Positions 8,910-17,254 of a DNA stretch of 64,000 nucleotides are shown in pieces (within the stretch, counting starts at the first letter, position 1; the number at the start of each line of letters is the position of its first letter). The DNA comes from Streptomyces sp. NK08204 (GTDB lineage Bacteria > Actinomycetota > Actinomycetes > Streptomycetales > Streptomycetaceae): NCBI RefSeq assembly GCF_020400585.1, contig NZ_JAINVF010000024.1, positions 42,082-106,081 of the forward strand, in the 5' to 3' direction. The position numbers and the translations under genes were made by a program. The notes under the pieces are model-generated. The model had not been told where the DNA came from and ran no database searches. It saw only the letters and a program-made list of their open reading frames with translations.

Positions 8910-9944
8910 GTGACGAGCACCGATTCGCAGCCCTTCCTGTCCATCAAGGACCTGAAGGTGCACTTCTCGACCGAGGACGGCGTCGTCAAGGCCGTCGACG
9001 GCCTGTCCTTCGACCTGGCACGCGGCAAGACCCTGGGCATCGTGGGTGAGTCGGGGTCGGGGAAGTCGGTCACCAACCTGACCATCCTGGGCCTGCACAA
9101 CCCCGACAGCACCAAGGTCGAGGGCTCCATCGAGCTGGACGGCGAAGAGCTGAACGGCGCGCCGGAGAAGACGCTCGAGAAGCTGCGCGGCAACAAGATG
9201 GCGATGATCTTCCAGGACGCCCTGGCCTCGCTGTCGCCGTACCACACCATCGGCATGCAGATCGGCGAGGTCTACCGCAAGCACACCGGTGCCTCCAAGC
9301 AGGAGGCCCGGGCGCGGGCGATCGAGATGCTGCGCCGGGTGGGCATCCCGCAGCCGGACAGCCGGGTGGACAACTACCCGCACGAGTTCTCCGGCGGTAT
9401 GCGCCAGCGCGCGATGATCGCCATGGCCCTGGTCTGCGACCCCAAGCTGCTGATCGCCGACGAGCCGACCACCGCCCTCGACGTGACGGTCCAGGCCCAG
9501 ATCATGGACCTGCTCAAGGACCTCCAGCAGGAGTTCGGCACCTCGATCATCTTCATCACCCACGACCTGGGTGTGATCGCGGACATCGCCGACGAGGTGC
9601 TGGTGATGTACGGCGGCCGGTGCGTGGAGCGCGGCACCAAGGAGGAGGTGCTGCGCACCCCGCAGCACCCGTACACCTACGGTCTGCTGGGCTCGATGCC
9701 GAGCCTCGAGGGCTCGGTCGACGTGCCGCTGACCCCGATCCCGGGCTCGCCGCCCTCGCTGCTGAACCCGCCGTCCGGCTGCCGTTTCCACCCGCGCTGT
9801 GCCTTCGCCGACAAGGTCGAGGGTGGCAAGTGCTCCACGGAGCGCCCGCTGCTGGAGATCGTGGACGGACGTGGCAACGCCTGCCACCTGACGGACAAGC
9901 AGCGCAGCGAGTTCTTCGCCGACTCGGTCGCCAAGGCCCACTGA
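8910..9944 (+). CDS. Peptide ABC importer ATPase, OppD/BldKD-like
   Basis: This 344-residue cytoplasmic ATPase starts at GTG 8910, preceded by CTGGAG. Walker A GESGSGKS is at residues 46-53. MIFQDALASLSPYHT marks the Q-loop, FSGGMRQRAMIAMAL the signature, LLIADEPTTALD Walker B and FITHDLG the switch. The C-terminal oligopeptide-ATPase domain has four cysteines, beginning GCRFHPRC. It pairs with the OppF-type ATPase 26 bp downstream as a heterodimer powering import through the two permeases. It is closely similar to the ATPase at 16180-17244 in the facing operon. Confidence 0.94.
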   Translation: MTSTDSQPFLSIKDLKVHFSTEDGVVKAVDGLSFDLARGKTLGIVGESGSGKSVTNLTILGLHNPDSTKVEGSIELDGEELNGAPEKTLEKLRGNKMAMIFQDALASLSPYHTIGMQIGEVYRKHTGASKQEARARAIEMLRRVGIPQPDSRVDNYPHEFSGGMRQRAMIAMALVCDPKLLIADEPTTALDVTVQAQIMDLLKDLQQEFGTSIIFITHDLGVIADIADEVLVMYGGRCVERGTKEEVLRTPQHPYTYGLLGSMPSLEGSVDVPLTPIPGSPPSLLNPPSGCRFHPRCAFADKVEGGKCSTERPLLEIVDGRGNACHLTDKQRSEFFADSVAKAH

Positions 9945-9970
9945 CGTAAAGAGACGGGATTTTCACGACC

Positions 9971-11014
9971 ATGAGCAGCACCACTCCCCTCCTGGACGTC
10001 TCCGGGCTGACCAAGCACTTCCCGATCAAGGGCGGGTTCCCGATCCGCCGCACGGTCGGGGCCGTCCAGGCCGTCGACGGGCTCGACTTCCAGGTCTCCG
10101 AGGGCGAGAGCCTCGGCCTGGTCGGCGAGTCCGGCTGTGGCAAGTCGACCACGGGCCGCCTGATCACCCGCCTGCTGGAGCCCACGGCCGGCGCCATCAA
10201 GTACCGCGGCCAGGACATCACGCACGCCAACCGCAAGCAGCTGGCGCCGATCCGGTCCGAGATCCAGATGATCTTCCAGGACCCGTACGCCTCGCTGAAC
10301 CCGCGGCACACGGTCGGCAAGATCATCTCCGGCCCGATGGAGATCAACGGCATCAACCCGGAGGGTGGCCGCGAGAAGCGCGTCCGCGAACTCCTGGAGA
10401 TCGTCGGCCTGAACCCCGAGCACTACAACCGCTTCCCGCACGAGTTCTCCGGCGGTCAGCGCCAGCGCATCGGTGTCGCCCGCGCGCTCGCCCTGGAGCC
10501 GAAGCTGATCGTCGCCGACGAGCCGGTCTCGGCCCTGGACGTCTCCATCCAGGCGCAGGTCGTCAACCTGCTCCAGAAGGTCCAGAAGGAACTCGGCATC
10601 GCGTTCGTGTTCATCGCCCACGACCTCGCGATCGTGCGGCACTTCTCGCAGCGCGTCGCGGTCATGTACCTGGGCAAGATCGTGGAGATCGCCGACCGCG
10701 AGGACCTCTACGGCAACCCGCGCCACCCCTACACCCGGGCCCTGCTCTCCGCCGTGCCCGAGGCCACGGTGGACGGGGGGCAGCGCGAGCGCATCCGCCT
10801 GACCGGCGACGTCCCGTCCCCGATCAATCCGCCCTCCGGCTGCCGCTTCCGCACCCGCTGCTGGAAGGCGACGGAGAAGTGCGCGTCGGAGGCCCCGCCG
10901 CTCGTCCAGGTGGAGGGCAACAAGCCCGGCCACCTCACCGCCTGCCACTACCCGGAGACGGCGGACACCGTTCCGGCCCCCCGTCTCTCCAAGGACCCCG
11001 AGACGGCGGCCTGA
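9971..11014 (+). CDS. Peptide ABC importer ATPase, OppF/BldKE-like
   Basis: This 347-residue OppF-type ATPase has the N-terminal HFPIKGGFPIRRTVG, Walker A GESGCGKST, signature FSGGQRQRIGVARAL, Walker B LIVADEPVSALD and switch FIAHDLA. The C-terminal Cys-rich motif is PPSGCRFRTRCWKA. It is the last gene of the plus-strand importer and is followed by a strong hairpin terminator at about 11104. Long stretches are near-identical to the facing operon's last ATPase (14985-16106), for example NPEHYNRFPHEFSGGQRQR, which shows close paralogy. Confidence 0.94.
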   Translation: MSSTTPLLDVSGLTKHFPIKGGFPIRRTVGAVQAVDGLDFQVSEGESLGLVGESGCGKSTTGRLITRLLEPTAGAIKYRGQDITHANRKQLAPIRSEIQMIFQDPYASLNPRHTVGKIISGPMEINGINPEGGREKRVRELLEIVGLNPEHYNRFPHEFSGGQRQRIGVARALALEPKLIVADEPVSALDVSIQAQVVNLLQKVQKELGIAFVFIAHDLAIVRHFSQRVAVMYLGKIVEIADREDLYGNPRHPYTRALLSAVPEATVDGGQRERIRLTGDVPSPINPPSGCRFRTRCWKATEKCASEAPPLVQVEGNKPGHLTACHYPETADTVPAPRLSKDPETAA

Positions 11015-11103
11015 CACACCCCTTTTCCGTCAGCCGCCGCCTGCGGAACGGACTTTCACCGGCCCATTGACCCGAGCCCATGAACGTCCGATCCAGGGGA
11101 ACG

Positions 11104-11138
11104 AGGGCCCGCACATCTTCGGATGCGCGGGCCCTTTT
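11104..11138 (+). terminator. Rho-independent terminator after the plus-strand peptide importer
   Basis: GGGCCCGC at 11105-11112 pairs perfectly with GCGGGCCC at 11127-11134. The pairing extends inward as CATC/GATG across one mismatch around a TTCG tetraloop, and TTTT follows. It lies 90 bp after the last ATPase and ends that operon. Confidence 0.88.
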
Positions 11139-11242
11139 CGTTGCATCGGCCCATCGGCTCCAGGCGCGTCGCGGACGCAGCTCACCAGCGGCAAGGTCGA
11201 CGCGCAGGTGACCGCGTCGCGCAGGCGCATAGGATCACCGGC

Positions 11243-11983
11243 ATGGCGCTGCGACCCGTTCACGTGAACATGAAGGCCCTTGACGCCCCGGCGGTCGGCC
11301 GGTTCTGGGCGGAGGCGCTCGGCTGGAGTGCTTACAGCCCCGGCGTGACCACTTACGTCGGCCCCGCCGGCGGCCTCGTGTGGCCGGACCCGGTCGCGCT
11401 CGGCATCAACGTCGTCCCCGTCCCGGAACCCAAGACAGCGACGAAGAACCGTGTGCACCTCGATCTCGCCACCACCTCTGCGGCCCATCAGGCGGAGCTG
11501 ATCGCTCGCCTCGAGGCTCTCGGTGCGACGCCCGTCCACGTGGGCCAGGACGATGTGCCGTGGACGGTGCTCGCCGACCCCGAGGGCAACGAGTTCTGTG
11601 TGCTGGAGCCTCGGGAGATCCACCGGGACACCGGGCCGATCGCCGTGGTGCTGGTCGACTGCACGGACCCGCGGGCCATGGCCCGGTTCTGGGGCGAGGC
11701 GCTGGACTGGACCCTGCACGAGGTGACCGACGATCACGCGGTGTTGCGCTCCGCCAAGGGGGTCGGTCCGTATCTGGAGTTCCTCCGCACGCCCGACGTG
11801 AAGACCGTGCCGGACCGCATCCATCTTGACCTGCTGCCCTACCCCGGTGACGACAAGGCGGCGGAGGTGGCCCGGCTGCGGGCCCTCGGCGCCACCGACC
11901 TCGACGTGGGCCAGGGCGACGCCCCGTGGACATGCATGGCCGACCCGGAGGGCCACGAGTTCTGCGTCCTCGCCCTGTCCTGA
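11243..11983 (+). CDS. Two-domain VOC (glyoxalase/bleomycin-resistance fold) protein
   Basis: This 246-residue protein contains two tandem VOC domains. Both copies repeat the same scheme: FWAEALGW / FWGEALDW near the start, VHLDLA / IHLDLL in the middle and DPEGNEFCVL / DPEGHEFCVL at the end. The start ATG 11243 gives MALRPVHVNMKALD, which fits the beginning of the first domain; an ATG at 11123 would lie inside the upstream terminator. VOC proteins bind divalent metals and act as lyases, dioxygenases or drug-binding proteins. The His and Glu positions suggest metal binding, but the substrate is unknown. It stands alone. Confidence 0.82.
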   Translation: MALRPVHVNMKALDAPAVGRFWAEALGWSAYSPGVTTYVGPAGGLVWPDPVALGINVVPVPEPKTATKNRVHLDLATTSAAHQAELIARLEALGATPVHVGQDDVPWTVLADPEGNEFCVLEPREIHRDTGPIAVVLVDCTDPRAMARFWGEALDWTLHEVTDDHAVLRSAKGVGPYLEFLRTPDVKTVPDRIHLDLLPYPGDDKAAEVARLRALGATDLDVGQGDAPWTCMADPEGHEFCVLALS

Positions 11984-12023
11984 CGCGGGGGCGTGCAGTA
12001 CCCACCACGACGCGATCAACGAG

Positions 12024-12428
12024 CTACGCCACCACGAGTTCACACCACACGAACTTCCCCCGGTTGCCGAACCGGGCCGACGGCTGCCAGCCCCAGTACT
12101 CCGCGCACGCCGCCACCAGCCCGAGCCCTCGCCCTTCCTCCCCATCCCCCACCTGCTCCAACGGCACCGGCGGCTCAGGCGGCTCGGGGTCCGTGTCCCA
12201 CGCCCCGATCCACACCATCCCCTCCTGGCTGCGCCGCACCCTGAGCGCCGCCGGCCCCTTCGTGTGCCGCACGGCGTTCGAGACCAACTCGGCCGCGAGC
12301 AGCTCCGCCGTGTCGGTGAGTCCGATCAGTCCGTGCACCGTGAGGATCAGACGCAGGGTCCGACGGCAGATCGTCACCGCTCTCAGGTCGTTGGGCACGT
12401 AGAGGGTGTAGTCCCAGGTTTCAGGCAT
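12024..12428 (-). CDS. RsbW-like HATPase regulatory protein
   Basis: This 134-residue GHKL-fold ATP-binding protein resembles anti-sigma kinase domains. LLAAELVSNAVRHT holds the N-box asparagine and EGRGLGLVAA the G2-type glycine box. The ATG at 12428 has GGAG 9 nt upstream. It is divergent from an XRE regulator gene at 12631, itself followed by a DUF397 gene. In Streptomyces, such HATPase/XRE/DUF397 sets recur as developmental and antibiotic regulators (abaA/whiJ-type loci). Its partner is unknown. Confidence 0.85.
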   Translation of the reverse strand: MPETWDYTLYVPNDLRAVTICRRTLRLILTVHGLIGLTDTAELLAAELVSNAVRHTKGPAALRVRRSQEGMVWIGAWDTDPEPPEPPVPLEQVGDGEEGRGLGLVAACAEYWGWQPSARFGNRGKFVWCELVVA

Positions 12429-12543
12429 GCGTCAACTCCGTTCACCGGTAAGGGATTTCACGCACGGTGGCCTTGCCGCAGCCGTCATGGCACGGCGGAG
12501 CGGTGCGCTTCCGCTGCGTGTGCGGTACGTCACCGACGGTAGG

Positions 12544-12557
12544 GCAAAAATTTTTGC
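12544..12557. promoter_or_regulatory. 14-bp perfect palindrome GCAAAAATTTTTGC between divergent regulators
   Basis: A perfect inverted repeat lies between the HATPase gene and the XRE gene, 74 bp upstream of the XRE start, in an otherwise GC-rich stretch. The A5T5 core is a striking departure from local composition. Its place suggests an operator for the adjacent XRE protein or a promoter element; this is inference. Confidence 0.5.
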
Positions 12558-12630
12558 TCGCGCAAGCCGGTCGCGTAATCTGCCCCCGAACGAAGCAGGA
12601 GCGCAGGGCGGTTGAGGTCCTGGAGGGCAT

Positions 12631-13482
12631 ATGGCGCCGAGAAACCAACCCACGGCACGTCAGGTGCGCCTGGGTACCGAGTTGCGCAGGCTGAGGGAAT
12701 CGGCCGGCCTGAAGGCACGAGAGGTGGCAGCGTTGCTCAGTTCCACCTCGGCCCAGATGAGCCAAGTCGAAGCCGGTCTCGCGGGCGCCAGCGAAGAGCG
12801 TGTACGGCGCCTCGCCGCGCACTACGCCTGCGATGACGGGGCGTTGATCGAGGCCCTGGTCGCCATGGCCACCGATCGCACACAAGGCTGGTGGGAGGAG
12901 TACCGGGGCGTGCTCCCACCGGTCTTCCTGGACGTCGCAGAGACGGAGCACCATGGCACGTTCCTGCGTGAGGTCGTCACCAGTCACGTTCCGGGCATGC
13001 TCCAGACTCCGGACTACGCCCGCGCTGTCTTCGGCTACATGGTTCCGGAGCTACCGGAGAGCGAACTGAACCCGCGGGTCGAACACCGGATGCGCCGCAG
13101 GTCCGTACTGGAACGTGCCGTCCCCATCCCCTACGAGACGATCATCCATGAGGCGGCACTGCGCATCATGGTGTCGGATCGCCGCACCGCTCAAGCTCAA
13201 CTACTCGAACTCCTGCGGGCAATCGAGCGCGGGCACGCAACGGTACGCGTCATCCCCTTCACACACCAGGGGTTCGCTGGGGCGGGAATCGAGATGATGT
13301 ACGTGGGCGGTCCGCTTCCCCGTCTGGACACGGTGCTTCGCGACGCACCTCATGGCACCGCATTCATCGATGCCGAATCACAACTGGCGCGCTTCCGGGC
13401 TCTGCTCCATAAGGTGGGGAAGTCCGCACTGGACCCCGTGGGATCACGGGATTTCATCCACCGTTTGACCAAGGAACTGTGA
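12631..13482 (+). CDS. XRE-family regulator with DUF5753 sensor domain
   Basis: This 283-residue protein has an N-terminal helix-turn-helix (residues about 10-70: LRRLRESAGLKAREVAALL and STSAQMSQVEAG) followed by a DUF5753-type domain (about 85-275: VPGMLQTPDYARAVF, VIPFTHQGFAGAG, FIDAESQLARF). ATG 12631 follows GGAGGGC. The next gene, 9 bp downstream, is a DUF397 protein, the standard partner of this family. The pair probably works as a DNA-binding protein with a small modulator, as in WhiJ-type systems. Target genes are unknown, but the divergent HATPase gene and the palindrome between them are candidates. Confidence 0.9.
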   Translation: MAPRNQPTARQVRLGTELRRLRESAGLKAREVAALLSSTSAQMSQVEAGLAGASEERVRRLAAHYACDDGALIEALVAMATDRTQGWWEEYRGVLPPVFLDVAETEHHGTFLREVVTSHVPGMLQTPDYARAVFGYMVPELPESELNPRVEHRMRRRSVLERAVPIPYETIIHEAALRIMVSDRRTAQAQLLELLRAIERGHATVRVIPFTHQGFAGAGIEMMYVGGPLPRLDTVLRDAPHGTAFIDAESQLARFRALLHKVGKSALDPVGSRDFIHRLTKEL

Positions 13483-13491
13483 GGCGCCCGC

Positions 13492-13701
13492 ATGACCCAC
13501 GCCATCCGCTGGCAGAAGTCGTCGTACTCCGGCGGAGGGGATGGCAACACCTGCGTCGAGATCGCGCACCTGGACAGCCACATAGCCGTCCGTGACTCAA
13601 AGGCCCCCGCCCGAGCCACTCTCACCTTCCCCACCCACACTTTCACCCGCTTCGTCGAAGCCCTGAGCACATCACTCACCCGTGAACTGACCGAATCCTG
13701 A
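13492..13701 (+). CDS. DUF397 small regulatory partner
   Basis: This 69-residue protein has the hallmark DUF397 pattern: W-K-S-S-Y-S (RWQKSSYSGGGDGNTCVEIA) then VRDSKAP and FTRFVEAL. It is 9 bp downstream of the XRE gene and surely co-transcribed. Members of this family accompany XRE/DUF5753 proteins across Streptomyces and probably modulate them. Confidence 0.92.
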   Translation: MTHAIRWQKSSYSGGGDGNTCVEIAHLDSHIAVRDSKAPARATLTFPTHTFTRFVEALSTSLTRELTES

Positions 13702-13717
13702 CCCGTCGTTCAATAAC

Positions 13718-14491
13718 GTGTGGCAAACTGCCGCAGTGGTTGATCACTCGTACGCCGATCTCTCACTCGCCGCGCTGTACGACCGCCTCAACCCCTGGGC
13801 GCCGTGCGACGGCTTCTACCTGAGTCTGGTGAGAGAGGCCGGCTCCGTGCTGGACATCGGTTGCGGCACGGGACGGTTGTTGCGCCGGGCGCGGGCCGAA
13901 GGACATCAGGGCCGACTGGTGGGGCTCGATCCGGCCGCGGCCATGCTCGTGCAGGCCCGGCAGGCAGCCCCGGACGTCGAATGGGTGCTCGGGGACACCC
14001 GAGTGCGGTGCTGGCGGGGCGAGTTCGAGCTGGCCGTCATGACCGGACACGCCTTCCAGGCGCTGGTGACGGACGACGAGATCCGCGGTTGTCTGCGGGC
14101 GGTACGGGCGGCGCTCGCCGACGGGGGCCGGTTCGTGTTCGAGACGCGCAACCCCGCGGCCCGCGCCTGGGAGGGCTGGACCCCCGAGCGGATCCGGGAG
14201 ATCAACACCCCCGACGGCACTCCCGTCAGGGTGTGGCACGAGGTCCAGGGTGACGGCCTGGACCGGGACCGGGTGCACTTCACGGAGACCTTCGAGGCCG
14301 AGGGCTGGCCGGCCCCGCGGGTCAGCCACAGCGTCCTGCGCTTCCTGGACGCCGAGACGCTGAAACGCTTCCTCACCGAGGCAGGACTGGCCGTGGTGGC
14401 ACAGTACGGCGACTGGGGACGGGGGCCGCTCACCCCCGCCAGCCCGGAGATCATCACCGTTGCCCGGCCCCTCGGCCAGGTGCGTGCCTGA
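13718..14491 (+). CDS. Class I SAM-dependent methyltransferase
   Basis: This is a 257-residue Rossmann-fold methyltransferase. Motif I is VLDIGCGTGRLLRRA and motif II follows as LVGLDPAAAMLVQAR. DTRVRCWRGEFELAVMTGHAF is the post-II region. The C-terminal part resembles small-molecule methyltransferases of the methyltransf_25 type. The start is uncertain: GTG 13718 and GTG 13736 are both in frame and neither has a good ribosome-binding site. It may be read through from the XRE/DUF397 pair, since it begins only 16 bp after it. The substrate is unknown. Confidence 0.8.
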   Translation: MWQTAAVVDHSYADLSLAALYDRLNPWAPCDGFYLSLVREAGSVLDIGCGTGRLLRRARAEGHQGRLVGLDPAAAMLVQARQAAPDVEWVLGDTRVRCWRGEFELAVMTGHAFQALVTDDEIRGCLRAVRAALADGGRFVFETRNPAARAWEGWTPERIREINTPDGTPVRVWHEVQGDGLDRDRVHFTETFEAEGWPAPRVSHSVLRFLDAETLKRFLTEAGLAVVAQYGDWGRGPLTPASPEIITVARPLGQVRA

Positions 14492-14513
14492 CCGGACGGG
14501 CACGTCGTAGCCA

Positions 14514-14771
14514 GTGCTCTGTCCGACATCGTCAACCAGATTGCTCACCGCAGGCCTCTGGGGCACTGCCGCACTGCTGCTCCTGCACGCCGCACCGTCC
14601 GTTCCGGACTGGGTGGCCTTGGCCGTCGGTACTCGTGCGGCCTCCGGTCTGGACGCGATGAGCCGGTTCGCGACCTTGCTGTACGAGCCGTTCTTCATGG
14701 CCGGCGGGCTGCTCTTCACCCTCGCTTCCCTCGGCCGCCGAGCAGCGACGTTCCAGCGGCCGGCGTCTTGA
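14514..14771 (+). CDS. Possible small membrane protein (unrecognised)
   Basis: This 85-residue frame has two hydrophobic segments, LLTAGLWGTAALLLLHAA near the start and PFFMAGGLLFTLASL near the end. An in-frame stop lies just before GTG 14514, and no clear ribosome-binding site precedes it. It follows the methyltransferase by 22 bp. I do not recognise a family, and it may be a chance frame. Confidence 0.3.
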   Translation: MLCPTSSTRLLTAGLWGTAALLLLHAAPSVPDWVALAVGTRAASGLDAMSRFATLLYEPFFMAGGLLFTLASLGRRAATFQRPAS

Positions 14772-14984
14772 CCAGCCGCCCACCGAGTCGGCAGCGGCGG
14801 GACCCGGACGGGTCGGACATGGGGGCGCGGTCAGCTGGTCCACCGGGTCGACCGGCTCGGCCCGGCCTGTCCGGACCCTCGGTGGGCGCAGGACGCCCGA
14901 CCGAGCGATCCGGCGAGCCGATGGCGGTCACGGCACCGGGCAGTCGCTTCCGGATGCTCCGCCTGTGATCGCCCGGCCAGGTCC
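14772..14984. other. Intergenic stretch before bldKE 3' end
   Basis: I see no supported gene or strong terminator hairpin here. The frames present have poor codon use. Confidence 0.4.
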
Positions 14985-16106
14985 TCAGTCCTCCGAGGAC
15001 TCCTCCAGGGCCGCCAGCGCCGGGTCCAGCACGATGTCCTCGTCCCGTGCCTCGGTCGTCGGGTCCTCAGGGAAGTGGCAGGCCGTCAGGTGGCCCTCGT
15101 GGTTTCCGGAGATCTGCACCAACGGCGGTTCCTCCGTCGCGCACCTGTCCTGCGCCTTCCAGCAGCGCGTGCGGAACCGGCAGCCGGAGGGCGGGGAGAT
15201 GGGGGACGGGACGTCACCGGCCAGGCGGATGCGTTCGCGGGCCGGGGCGTCGCCGTCCGTGAGGTTCACCTCGGGGACCGCGGAGAGCAGGGCGTGGGTG
15301 TAGGGGTGGCGAGGGCGGGCGTAGATCGATTCGCGGTCGCCCACTTCGATGATCTTGCCGAGGTACATCACCGCCACGCGTTGCGAGAAGTGGCGTACGA
15401 CGGCCAGGTCGTGGGCGATGAAGAGGAACGCGATGCCCAGCTCTCGCTGCACCTTCTGGAGCAGGTTCACCACCTGGGCCTGGATCGAGACGTCCAGGGC
15501 GGAGACCGGCTCGTCGGCCACGATCAGCTTCGGTTCCAGGGCCAACGCCCTTGCCACACCGATGCGTTGCCGCTGGCCGCCGGAGAACTCGTGCGGGAAG
15601 CGGTTGTAGTGCTCGGGGTTCAGGCCGACGATCTCCAGGAGTTCGCGGACGCGCCTCTCACGGCCGCCCTCGGGCTGGATGTCGTTGATCTCCATCGGGC
15701 CGGAGATGATCTTGCCGACCGTCTGGCGGGGGTTCAGGGACGAGTACGGATCCTGGAAGATCATCTGGATCTCGGAGCGGATGGGTGCCAGCTGCTTGCG
15801 GGTGGCGTGGCTGATGTCCCGGCCGCGGTAGGCGATGGCGCCGGCCGTGGGCTCCAGCAGGCGCGTGATCAGGCGGCCCGTGGTCGACTTGCCGCAGCCA
15901 GACTCCCCCACCAGCCCGAAGCTCTCGCCGGCGTGCACGGTCAGGTCGATGCCGTCGACGGCCTGGACATGGCCGACCGTGCGGCGGACCGGGAAGCCGC
16001 CCTTGACCGGGAAGTGCTTGGTCAGCCCGGTGACCTTCAGCAGCGGCTCCCCGTCCGGGTCGGCGGTCCGTTCCCGGGGGACCGGGAGGACCAGGTCCTC
16101 TTTCAT
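14985..16106 (-). CDS. bldKE: Oligopeptide ABC importer ATPase BldKE-like (OppF type)
   Basis: This 373-residue OppF-type ATPase starts at ATG 16106 behind TAGGAGGA. The N-terminus LTKHFPVKGGFPVRRTVG is followed by Walker A GESGCGKST, signature FSGGQRQRIGVARAL, Walker B LIVADEPVSALD and the C-terminal PPSGCRFRTRCWKA. It is the fifth and last gene of a minus-strand permease-SBP-permease-ATPase-ATPase operon that lies next to typA. In S. coelicolor this order and neighbourhood, as I recall them, are those of bldK, the oligopeptide importer needed for aerial hyphae formation. The symbol is therefore assigned by order and context, not by a sequence comparison. Confidence 0.78.
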   Translation of the reverse strand: MKEDLVLPVPRERTADPDGEPLLKVTGLTKHFPVKGGFPVRRTVGHVQAVDGIDLTVHAGESFGLVGESGCGKSTTGRLITRLLEPTAGAIAYRGRDISHATRKQLAPIRSEIQMIFQDPYSSLNPRQTVGKIISGPMEINDIQPEGGRERRVRELLEIVGLNPEHYNRFPHEFSGGQRQRIGVARALALEPKLIVADEPVSALDVSIQAQVVNLLQKVQRELGIAFLFIAHDLAVVRHFSQRVAVMYLGKIIEVGDRESIYARPRHPYTHALLSAVPEVNLTDGDAPARERIRLAGDVPSPISPPSGCRFRTRCWKAQDRCATEEPPLVQISGNHEGHLTACHFPEDPTTEARDEDIVLDPALAALEESSED

Positions 16107-16129
16107 GACGGTGTCCTCCTAGGACGACT

Positions 16130-16170
16130 GATGGACGAGTGATGGACGAGTGATGGACGAGTGATGGACC
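16130..16170. repeat. 11-bp tandem repeat between bldKE and bldKD
   Basis: Three perfect copies of GATGGACGAGT (16130-16140, 16141-16151, 16152-16162) plus a partial fourth lie in the 73-bp spacer between the two ATPase genes. The repeat puts ATG and TGA triplets in several frames. It probably arose by slippage. Confidence 0.85.
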
Positions 16171-16179
16171 ACTCACGAC

Positions 16180-17244
16180 CTACCCCAGTCGGGGCTTGAT
16201 CTCCTCGATGAAGATGGTCCGCTTCTGGTCGGCGGTGAGATGGCAGGCCGAGGCCCGGTCGGGGGCCAGCAGGGGGCGGTCGGTGACGCAGCGGTTCCTG
16301 CCCTCCACCCGGTCCTGGAAGGTGCAGCGCGGGTGGAAGCGGCAGCCGGACGGCGGCGTGAGCAGCGAGGGCGGGGTGCCCGGGATCGGGGCCAGCGGGG
16401 CGCCGAGGTCGGAGTCGAGACGCGGCATCGAGTTCAACAGGCCCCATGTGTAGGGGTGTTGGGGCGCTCGCAGTACCTCGTCGACCGTGCCCCGCTCCAC
16501 CGCGCTGCCCGCGTACATCACCATGATGTCGTCGGCCATGTCGGCGATCACCCCCAGGTCGTGGGTGATGAAGACGATGCCCGAGCCGAACTCCTGTTGC
16601 AGGTCCTTGAGCAGGTCCAGGATCTGTGCCTGGACCGTCACGTCCAGGGCCGTCGTCGGTTCGTCGGCGATCAGCAGGTCCGGATCGCAGACCAGCGCCA
16701 TGGCGATCATCGCGCGCTGCCGCATGCCGCCCGAGAACTGGTGCGGGTAGTCCTTCGCCCGCTCCCTCGGGTTGGGGATGCCCACCTTGCCGAGCATCTC
16801 CACCGCGCGTTCCCAGGCCGCCTTCTTGGAGGCGCCGTTGTGCTTCATGTACGGCTCGGCGATCTGGCGGCCGACGGTGTAGTAGGGGGAGAGCGCGGTG
16901 AGCGGATCCTGGAAGATCATGGCGACCTTGTTGCCGCGCAGCTTCTCCAGCTCGGACTCCCGGGCGGTGGTCAGTTCCTGGCCGTCCAGCAGGATCTCGC
17001 CCTCGACGGTGGCGAACATGGGGTTGTGCAGGCCGAGGATCGTCAGGTTCGTCACCGACTTGCCCGAGCCCGACTCCCCCACGATGCCGAGCGTCCTGCC
17101 GCGCTCCAGGTCGAAGGAGAGCCCGTCCACGGCCCGTACGACGCCGTCCTCGGTCCGGAAGCTGACGTGCAGGTCCCGCACCGACAGCAGGGGACCGGCA
17201 CCGGCCGGGACGGGAGCACCGGCCTCCTTGGTCAATGTGGTCAA
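16180..17244 (-). CDS. bldKD: Oligopeptide ABC importer ATPase BldKD-like (OppD type)
   Basis: This 354-residue OppD-type ATPase starts at ATG 17244. Walker A GESGSGKS, Q-loop MIFQDPLTALSPYYT, signature FSGGMRQRAMIAMAL, Walker B LLIADEPTTALD and a C-terminal Cys-rich domain beginning GCRFHPRCTF are all present. It lies 10 bp after the second permease gene and pairs with the BldKE-like ATPase. It resembles the ATPase at 8910-9944 over its whole length. Confidence 0.78.
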   Translation of the reverse strand: MTTLTKEAGAPVPAGAGPLLSVRDLHVSFRTEDGVVRAVDGLSFDLERGRTLGIVGESGSGKSVTNLTILGLHNPMFATVEGEILLDGQELTTARESELEKLRGNKVAMIFQDPLTALSPYYTVGRQIAEPYMKHNGASKKAAWERAVEMLGKVGIPNPRERAKDYPHQFSGGMRQRAMIAMALVCDPDLLIADEPTTALDVTVQAQILDLLKDLQQEFGSGIVFITHDLGVIADMADDIMVMYAGSAVERGTVDEVLRAPQHPYTWGLLNSMPRLDSDLGAPLAPIPGTPPSLLTPPSGCRFHPRCTFQDRVEGRNRCVTDRPLLAPDRASACHLTADQKRTIFIEEIKPRLG

Positions 17245-17254
17245 GGCAGGGCTC

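Noticed and set aside
11123..11242. Upstream extension of the VOC protein
   Set aside because: The extension would begin inside the terminator hairpin and precedes the first VOC strand.
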